Assembly (NCBI RefSeq): GCF_001865015.1
Contig: NZ_MJGV01000068.1
Location: forward strand, 67,998-131,997
Source: Curtobacterium sp. MMLR14_010
GTDB taxonomy: Bacteria; Actinomycetota; Actinomycetes; Actinomycetales; Microbacteriaceae
Direction of reading: 5' to 3'
DNA length: 64,000 nucleotides
Part shown: one piece after another, positions 59,353-64,000 of the stretch
Layout of the letters: the number at the start of each line of letters is the position of its first letter
Position numbering within the stretch: the first letter of the stretch is position 1
Notes under the pieces: model-generated
The model's input: only the letters and a program-made list of their open reading frames with translations
Told to the model about the DNA's origin: nothing
Database searches by the model: none
Translations under genes and position numbers: made by a program

Positions 59353-59370
59353 GCGCCCATCCTGGCAGGA

Positions 59371-59460
59371 CGGCACCCGCGGTGCGTCGATCGGGGTCGA
59401 CGGCGTGCGCGGTGCGTCGATCGTGGCCGACGGCACGGGCGCGGCGCGTCGATCGTCTGC
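59371..59460. repeat. Three tandem 30-base units between divergent genes
   Basis: Units at 59371, 59401 and 59431 share GCGYGTCGATCG with CGGC at the start and GACGG at the joints. The third copy is the most diverged. The array fills most of the promoter gap between the retropepsin-like gene and the rimK-like gene. Confidence 0.75.
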
Positions 59461-59508
59461 CAGCATGGAGCGTCGCCGTCGCCACCCACGAACCCGCGGA
59501 GCCTCCCG

Positions 59509-60699
59509 ATGAAACTCGCCATCCTGTCGCGTGCCCCGCAGGCGTACTCGACGCAGCGACTCCGTGCGGCGGCACTCGACCGCGGCCACGAGGTCAAGGT
59601 GCTCAACACCCTGCGCTTCGCCATCGACCTGACCGGTGACGCGCCCGACCTGCAGTACCGTGGCAAGCTGCTGTCCGACTACGACGCCGTCCTGCCGCGC
59701 ATCGGCAACTCGATCACGTACTACGGCACCGCGGTGGTCCGACAGTTCGAGCAGATGGACGTGTACACGCCGAACACCGCGAACGGCATCACGAACTCGC
59801 GCGACAAGCTCCGGGCGAACCAGATCCTCTCGCGGCACGACATCGGCATGCCCGCGACGACGTTCGTCGCCGGACGGGCCGACGTCCGCGGGGCCATCGA
59901 GCGGGTCGGGGGAGCGCCCGTCGTCATCAAGCTGCTCGAGGGCACCCAGGGCATCGGCGTGATCCTGGCGCCGGAGGCGAAGGTCGCCGAGTCGATCGTC
60001 GAGACCCTGCACTCCACGAAGCAGAACGTCCTCATCCAGCGCTTCATCGCGGAGAGCCGCGGGAAGGACATCCGCGCGCTCGTCGTCGGGGACCGGGTCG
60101 TGGCCGCCATGCGCCGGAGCGCCAGCGGCGACGAGTTCCGCTCGAACGTGCACCGCGGCGGCACGGTGGAGCAGGTCACGCTCACCCCGGAGTACGAAGA
60201 GGCGGCGGTCCGTTCCGCGCAGATCATGGGCCTCCGCGTCGCCGGCGTGGACATGCTCGAGGGCAACGACGGCCCCCTGGTGATGGAGGTCAACTCGTCG
60301 CCGGGCCTCGAGGGCATCGAGCGCGCCACGGGCCTGGACATCGCCGGCGCGGTCATCGACTTCATCGCGAACCAGGTCGCGTTCCCCGAGATCGACGTCC
60401 GCCAGCGCCTGTCGGTGTCGACCGGCTACGGCGTCGCGGAGCTCCTCGTGCACACGAACGCGGACCTGGTCGGCAAGACGATCCACGAGTCGGGCCTCGG
60501 TGACCGGGACATCACGGTGCTGACGCTGCACCGCGGCTCGACGGTGATCCCGAACCCGCGCGGCAGCGTCACCCTCGAGCCGGGCGACCGACTGCTCTGC
60601 TTCGGCAAGCTCGAGGAGATGCGCTCGATGATCCCCGAGCGCCGCAAGCGCCGCGCGAAGCTCCGGAAGCTCCCGAAGGAGCCGCTGCTCGAGCAGTGA
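59509..60699 (+). CDS. rimK: RimK-type glutamate ligase with C-terminal TrkA-C domain
   Basis: A 396-residue protein. Residues 1-290 are a RimK-type ATP-grasp ligase: MKLAILSRAPQAYSTQRLRA, GAPVVIKLLEGTQGIGVILA, RGKDIRALVVGDRVVAAM and LVMEVNSSPGLEGIE. RimK adds glutamate residues to ribosomal protein S6. Residues about 308-380 (GVAELLVHTNADLVGKTIHE, VTLEPGDRLLCFGKLEEM) are a TrkA-C/RCK-C ligand-binding domain, absent from classical RimK (about 300 residues). The tail is very basic. GGAG lies 9 bases before the ATG. Confidence 0.85.
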   Translation: MKLAILSRAPQAYSTQRLRAAALDRGHEVKVLNTLRFAIDLTGDAPDLQYRGKLLSDYDAVLPRIGNSITYYGTAVVRQFEQMDVYTPNTANGITNSRDKLRANQILSRHDIGMPATTFVAGRADVRGAIERVGGAPVVIKLLEGTQGIGVILAPEAKVAESIVETLHSTKQNVLIQRFIAESRGKDIRALVVGDRVVAAMRRSASGDEFRSNVHRGGTVEQVTLTPEYEEAAVRSAQIMGLRVAGVDMLEGNDGPLVMEVNSSPGLEGIERATGLDIAGAVIDFIANQVAFPEIDVRQRLSVSTGYGVAELLVHTNADLVGKTIHESGLGDRDITVLTLHRGSTVIPNPRGSVTLEPGDRLLCFGKLEEMRSMIPERRKRRAKLRKLPKEPLLEQ

Positions 60700-60745
60700 C
60701 GACGGGCGGGAAGCGCCCCCCAATGGCCGCTTCCCGCCCGTCGTC
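60698..60745. terminator. Terminator after rimK
   Basis: A perfect 18-base stem, GACGACGGGCGGGAAGCG with its complement at 60728-60745, and a 12-base loop. It begins inside the rimK stop codon and ends nine bases before the convergent gene's stop, so it may act in both directions. Confidence 0.85.
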
Positions 60746-60754
60746 CGTCATCCG

Positions 60755-61525
60755 TCATCCCCAGATCTGCTGCTCCACCGCGCCGAGCAGGTCGGTCGTG
60801 GGGAAGTTCGTCTGGTTGACGTGGAACCAGGTCGTGCCGCGGAAGTACCACGTGTCCGTGGTGTCCACCGGGTACTGGGCTGCCTGCTGGGTCTGGGTGC
60901 AGACCCGTGCCTCGTCCCGGTCCGTGCACGTGGCGCCCTTCGCGGTGAGCCCGGCCTCGTACGCCGTGAGCTGTTCCGCGGTGCCGGTCCCGACGTCGAT
61001 CGACAGGCCGGACACGTCGGACCGCGGGTCGCGCCACAGGCAGGACAGGGTGGTCGTGAGCGGTGCGGCGTTCCGTAGCTCGGCCTTGCCCGTCGGGTCG
61101 TACAACGGCGTCTCGCCGAAGAGCCGTGCGGCCTCGGACGGGGCGACGAGCCCGGTGCAGTCCGCCGGGATCGTGGCCGCGGCGGGGCTCGGCGTCGCCG
61201 TCGCCGAGGGCGTCTGCGGCGGTGCAGGGTCCGGTGTCTCCTGCACCGGTGCCGCGGCGGGTGTGCTGGGTGCTGCGGGTTCGGTGGGGCTGGGCGTGGT
61301 GGTGGGTGCCGGCGCTGCGGCGAAGGGCTGGGGGATCATGCCGAGGGCGACGCCGCCGCCGGTGGCGCCGAGGCCGAGGAGGGCGATCACGCCGATGGCG
61401 ATCCCGGCGCGGCGGCCGCGTCGGCGGGGTGCCGGCTTCCGGTCCTCCGCGCGGTCGAGCACGCTCTGCTTCATCGTGACGAGCATGCGCTGCAGGTCGT
61501 CTCCGGTGGGGGGCTCAGTGTTCAT
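60755..61525 (-). CDS. Membrane-anchored protein coupled to the sigma factor
   Basis: A 256-residue protein: short cytoplasmic part (1-40, basic RRRGRR), one helix (about 41-64, AIGVIALLGLGATGGGVALG), a Pro/Thr/Ala linker (70-120) and an extracellular domain with four cysteines (DCTGLV, LSCLWR, ATCTD, RVCTQ). It overlaps the sigma gene by 11 bases and may be its regulator, but no zinc-binding anti-sigma motif (HXXXCXXC) is visible. Without that, an anti-sigma role is only a guess. Confidence 0.65.
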   Translation of the reverse strand: MNTEPPTGDDLQRMLVTMKQSVLDRAEDRKPAPRRRGRRAGIAIGVIALLGLGATGGGVALGMIPQPFAAAPAPTTTPSPTEPAAPSTPAAAPVQETPDPAPPQTPSATATPSPAAATIPADCTGLVAPSEAARLFGETPLYDPTGKAELRNAAPLTTTLSCLWRDPRSDVSGLSIDVGTGTAEQLTAYEAGLTAKGATCTDRDEARVCTQTQQAAQYPVDTTDTWYFRGTTWFHVNQTNFPTTDLLGAVEQQIWG

Positions 61526-62054
61526 CGTGCATCACCGCCTTCTTCAGTCGGGCTCGAGATCGGGAGACGCGCTGTGTGACGGCGCCGACGCTCAGGCCGA
61601 GGATCTCCGCGGCCTCGGCGTAGGAGTGGCCCTCCAGCAGGCAGAGCTCGCAGATCCGACGGTCGACCGGCGCCAGGGCGGCGATCTCGTCGCGGACCCA
61701 GCGCAGGCGCTCGCGGGCCTCGTCGGCGTCAGCGCGGGCGGGCAGGTCCTCCGGCAGTTCGTCCCCGGCGCCCTTCGCCAGGCGTCGTGCCTGGTTGCGG
61801 GCGTGGTTCCGGCAGACGACCAGCAGCCACGGCAGCAGCGCGCTGGTGGCGAGGTCGATCGTCGTCGCCTTCTGCCAGAGCGTCAGGAACGTGTCCTGCA
61901 CGAGCTCCTCGACGTCCTGTCGGCGTTCGGCCTGTGCCCACGCGTAGCGGGTCAGGGTCGGTGCGAAGCGGTCGAACGCGTCGGCCAGTGCCGTGCGGTC
62001 CCCGTCCGCGAGCCGACGCGTCAGTGCTGCGTCGGCTCGGGTGTCGTCATCCAC
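61515..62054 (-). CDS. ECF-type RNA polymerase sigma factor
   Basis: A 179-residue sigma-70 family protein. Region 2 (about 20-85) contains RQDVEELVQDTFLTLWQKAT and WLLVVCRNHARNQAR; region 4 (about 120-172) has LAPVDRRICELCLLEGHSYA and the helix-turn-helix ILGLSVGAVTQRVSRSRARL. GTG 62054 is preferred to GTG 62069 because AGAGGGG lies 5 bases upstream. Likely responds to an extracellular signal through the coupled membrane protein. Confidence 0.88.
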   Translation of the reverse strand: MDDDTRADAALTRRLADGDRTALADAFDRFAPTLTRYAWAQAERRQDVEELVQDTFLTLWQKATTIDLATSALLPWLLVVCRNHARNQARRLAKGAGDELPEDLPARADADEARERLRWVRDEIAALAPVDRRICELCLLEGHSYAEAAEILGLSVGAVTQRVSRSRARLKKAVMHDEH

Positions 62055-62177
62055 GGTTGCCCCTCTCACCTGAAGAAGTGTCCGGTACCGCCCGATCCTG
62101 ACGAGCCGTCACACCCATCGGCGTGTCGCACGGGTGCGCCAGGGCAGGAGCACGGTCTGCCAGTGCAGGATCGAGGG

Positions 62178-63170
62178 GTGAACCAACTCCCCGAGGTCCT
62201 CCGGTCACCCCTGCACGTCGCACCGATGGCGGGCGGGCCGTCGACGCCGGCGCTCGTGGTGGCCGCGGCCCGGTCCGGCCAGTTCGCGTCCCTCGCCGCC
62301 GGGTACCGCACCGCCGAGGAGCTCGCCGCCGAGATCGCCGAGGTCCGCACCCGCACCGACCGCTTCGGCGTCAACGTCTTCGCGCCGAACCCGGTCCCGA
62401 TCAGCGACGCCGACTACGACCGGTACCGCGCGTCCCTCGGCGTCCCCGACCTGCCCGACAAGCGCGAGGACGACGACGCCTGGGCCGACAAGCTCGCGCT
62501 GCTCCTCGACGACCCGGTGCCCGTCGTGTCCTTCACGTTCGGGCTGCCGTCGGCCCAGACCGTCGCGGACCTCCGCCGTCGAGGCACGGTGACGGTCCAG
62601 TCGGTCACCAACCCGGTCGACGCCGAGGCCGCCGCCGAACGGGGCATCGACGTCCTGGTCGTGCAGGGCGAGGCAGCAGGCGGGCACTCCGCGGTCCTCG
62701 ACCCCGAGCAGTCGCCCGTGTGGGAGCCCCTGCCGGACCTGGTGCGCGCAGTCCTGGCCCGGGTCGACCTGCCCGTGGTCGCCGCCGGCGGCATCGGGGG
62801 AGCGGAGGACGTCGAGGCCGTCCGGCTCGCCGGCGCGTCCGCCGCGATGGTCGGCACGCTCGTCCTCCGCACCGACGAGGCCGGCACCGGACTCACCCAC
62901 CGCGAGGCCCTCGTCGACCCGGTCTTCGACCGCACGGCACTCACCCGCGCCTTCACCGGACGACCGGCACGCGCACTCGTCAACCGCTTCGTCCGCGACC
63001 ACGAGGACGCACCGCTCGGCTACCCGGCGCTGCACCACCTGACCCGGCCGATCCGCACGGCGGCCGCCGCCGACGGCGATGCGCACGCGCTGCACCTGTG
63101 GGCCGGCCGGTCCTGGCGGGCTGCGGCCGACGGGCCGCTGGCGGACACCCTGGAGGCCCTGCTCACGTGA
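62178..63170 (+). CDS. Nitronate monooxygenase family flavoprotein
   Basis: A 330-residue TIM-barrel FMN enzyme. HVAPMAGGPSTPALVVAAAR at the start, VVQGEAAGGHSAVLD with the catalytic His, and PVVAAGGIGGAEDVEAVRLA, a phosphate-binding segment, are the class signatures; TGRPARALVNRF follows. It oxidises nitronates such as propionate-3-nitronate to protect the cell. GTG 62178 follows AGGATCGAGG. Divergent from the sigma factor gene and unrelated to it. Confidence 0.85.
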   Translation: MNQLPEVLRSPLHVAPMAGGPSTPALVVAAARSGQFASLAAGYRTAEELAAEIAEVRTRTDRFGVNVFAPNPVPISDADYDRYRASLGVPDLPDKREDDDAWADKLALLLDDPVPVVSFTFGLPSAQTVADLRRRGTVTVQSVTNPVDAEAAAERGIDVLVVQGEAAGGHSAVLDPEQSPVWEPLPDLVRAVLARVDLPVVAAGGIGGAEDVEAVRLAGASAAMVGTLVLRTDEAGTGLTHREALVDPVFDRTALTRAFTGRPARALVNRFVRDHEDAPLGYPALHHLTRPIRTAAAADGDAHALHLWAGRSWRAAADGPLADTLEALLT

Positions 63171-63358
63171 GCCGCGCCGGTCACGTGCGCTGAGCCTCCA
63201 GTCCGTCGCCCCGACCCTGTGCACAGGCGAGCCGCTCTCCACAGGACGGCTGGTGCTGTGCGCGCGCCCGCCCCCGGCGCACTACGCTCGGATGCGGCCC
63301 GCGTCGCAGCGTTGCGGTGGTCCGCGGACCACTCAGTTCTGGCGTTCAGGAGGACCCC

Positions 63359-64000
63359 GTGACCGAATCCGCACCCGTCGACCCCACGACGACCGAAGGC
63401 TGGAAGACGCTCGCCGGCATCGCCGACGGCTTCTCCCCGGACCTGCGAGGGTGGTTCGACACCGACCCCGGCCGTGCCGAGTCGTACACCTTCCAGGCAG
63501 GTGACCTCACCGTCGACCTGTCGAAGGGCCTCGTGACGAAGGAGATCCTCGACGCGCTGCTGCAGCTCGCCGAGGACACCGGCGTCGCCGAGCGCTACCA
63601 GGCGATGATCTCCGGCGAGCACATCAACGTGACCGAGGACCGCGCCGTCCTGCACACCGCGCTGCGCCGTCCGGCCACGGGCGAGCTCGTCCCCGCCAAG
63701 CCCTTCGTCGTCGACGGCCAGGACGTCGACGCCGACGTGCACGCCACGCTCGACAAGGTCTACGCGTTCGCCGAGCAGGTCCGCTCCGGCGCGTGGAAGG
63801 GCGTCACCGGCAAGCGCATCGAGACCGTCGTGAACATCGGCATCGGTGGCTCGGACCTCGGTCCGGTCATGGTGTACGAGGCCCTCAAGCCCTACGTGCA
63901 GGCCGGCATCGAAGCCCGCTTCGTGTCGAACATCGACCCGACCGACATCTACGAGAAGACGGCGGACCTCGACCCCGAGACCACGCTGTTCATCGTCGCG
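63359..64000 (+). CDS. pgi: Glucose-6-phosphate isomerase, 5' part (runs off the window)
   Basis: 214 codons are present of an expected 530-560. GTG 63359 follows AGGAGG at 6 bases. Family signatures visible: [40 protein letters not shown] and [20 protein letters not shown], the latter being the first PGI signature. It interconverts glucose-6-P and fructose-6-P. The frame is open to the last base, so the gene continues beyond the window. A solitary half of the terminator family (GAGCCTCCAGTCCGTC) lies about 150 bases upstream. Confidence 0.92.
   Translation, partial: MTESAPVDPTTTEGWKTLAGIADGFSPDLRGWFDTDPGRAESYTFQAGDLTVDLSKGLVTKEILDALLQLAEDTGVAERYQAMISGEHINVTEDRAVLHTALRRPATGELVPAKPFVVDGQDVDADVHATLDKVYAFAEQVRSGAWKGVTGKRIETVVNIGIGGSDLGPVMVYEALKPYVQAGIEARFVSNIDPTDIYEKTADLDPETTLFIVA

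Noticed and set aside
60696-63170. A long 824-residue reading frame ending in the nitronate monooxygenase
   Set aside because: Most of it is antisense to the sigma factor and membrane protein genes; the true start is GTG 62178 with a good ribosome site.

Overview
The window is GC-rich (roughly 70 percent by eye) and densely coded, with many 4-base stop/start overlaps (ATGA, GTGA, TTGA). Protein types, GTG/TTG starts, LacI/ROK/ABC sugar loci and short palindromic terminators point to a Gram-positive actinobacterium of the Microbacteriaceae, most like Curtobacterium. That placement is inference from gene content; there is no rRNA or other marker here. No tRNA, rRNA, CRISPR array, prophage or insertion sequence was found.

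Layout. 0-9.3 kb: small regulator/target pairs (TetR with a quinone oxidoreductase, TetR with an MFS exporter, MarR with an oxidoreductase), small membrane proteins, a broken serine-hydrolase gene and two small exported proteins. 9.3-20.9 kb: an alpha-mannan locus with GH38 and secreted GH76 enzymes, an ABC importer, a ROK kinase, a mannose-6-phosphate isomerase and a LacI regulator; near-identical operators precede three transcription units. 20.9-29.4 kb: a 5-oxoproline locus (GntR, DUF969, DUF979, DUF2891, pxpA/B/C) whose two outer promoters carry the same 12-base operator; a hipBA toxin-antitoxin pair and a GH16 glucanase sit inside it. 29.6-36.2 kb: a GH4 glycosidase with a DeoR regulator, divergent from a PfkB kinase and an ABC importer. 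37.2-46.6 kb: one leftward operon for a biotin-dependent urea or guanidine carboxylase, two DUF1989 proteins, allophanate hydrolase, an APC permease and a TetR regulator; the DUF1989 pair favours guanidine. 46.8-54.3 kb: amine oxidase, secreted phosphoesterase, HupE-like protein, lipoprotein, secreted metalloprotease. 54.7-64 kb: MFS/TetR pair, GAF-ANTAR regulator and fatty-acid desaturase, a RimK ligase fused to a TrkA-C domain beside a retropepsin-like protein, an ECF sigma factor with a membrane partner, a nitronate monooxygenase and the 5' part of pgi.

Three features cut across the loci. First, a family of 36-base palindromes of fixed design, CGACA-N8-GTCGWWCGAC-N8-TGTCG, occurs at three intergenic places and is tandemly amplified at 36.7-37.0 kb. 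Second, a family of terminator-like palindromes sharing GGAGGCTC/GAGCCTCC cores sits at gene 3' ends throughout. Third, many regulator genes have a TANNNT-like -10 element 6-9 bases before the start codon and no Shine-Dalgarno, which suggests leaderless mRNAs with operators placed on the promoter.
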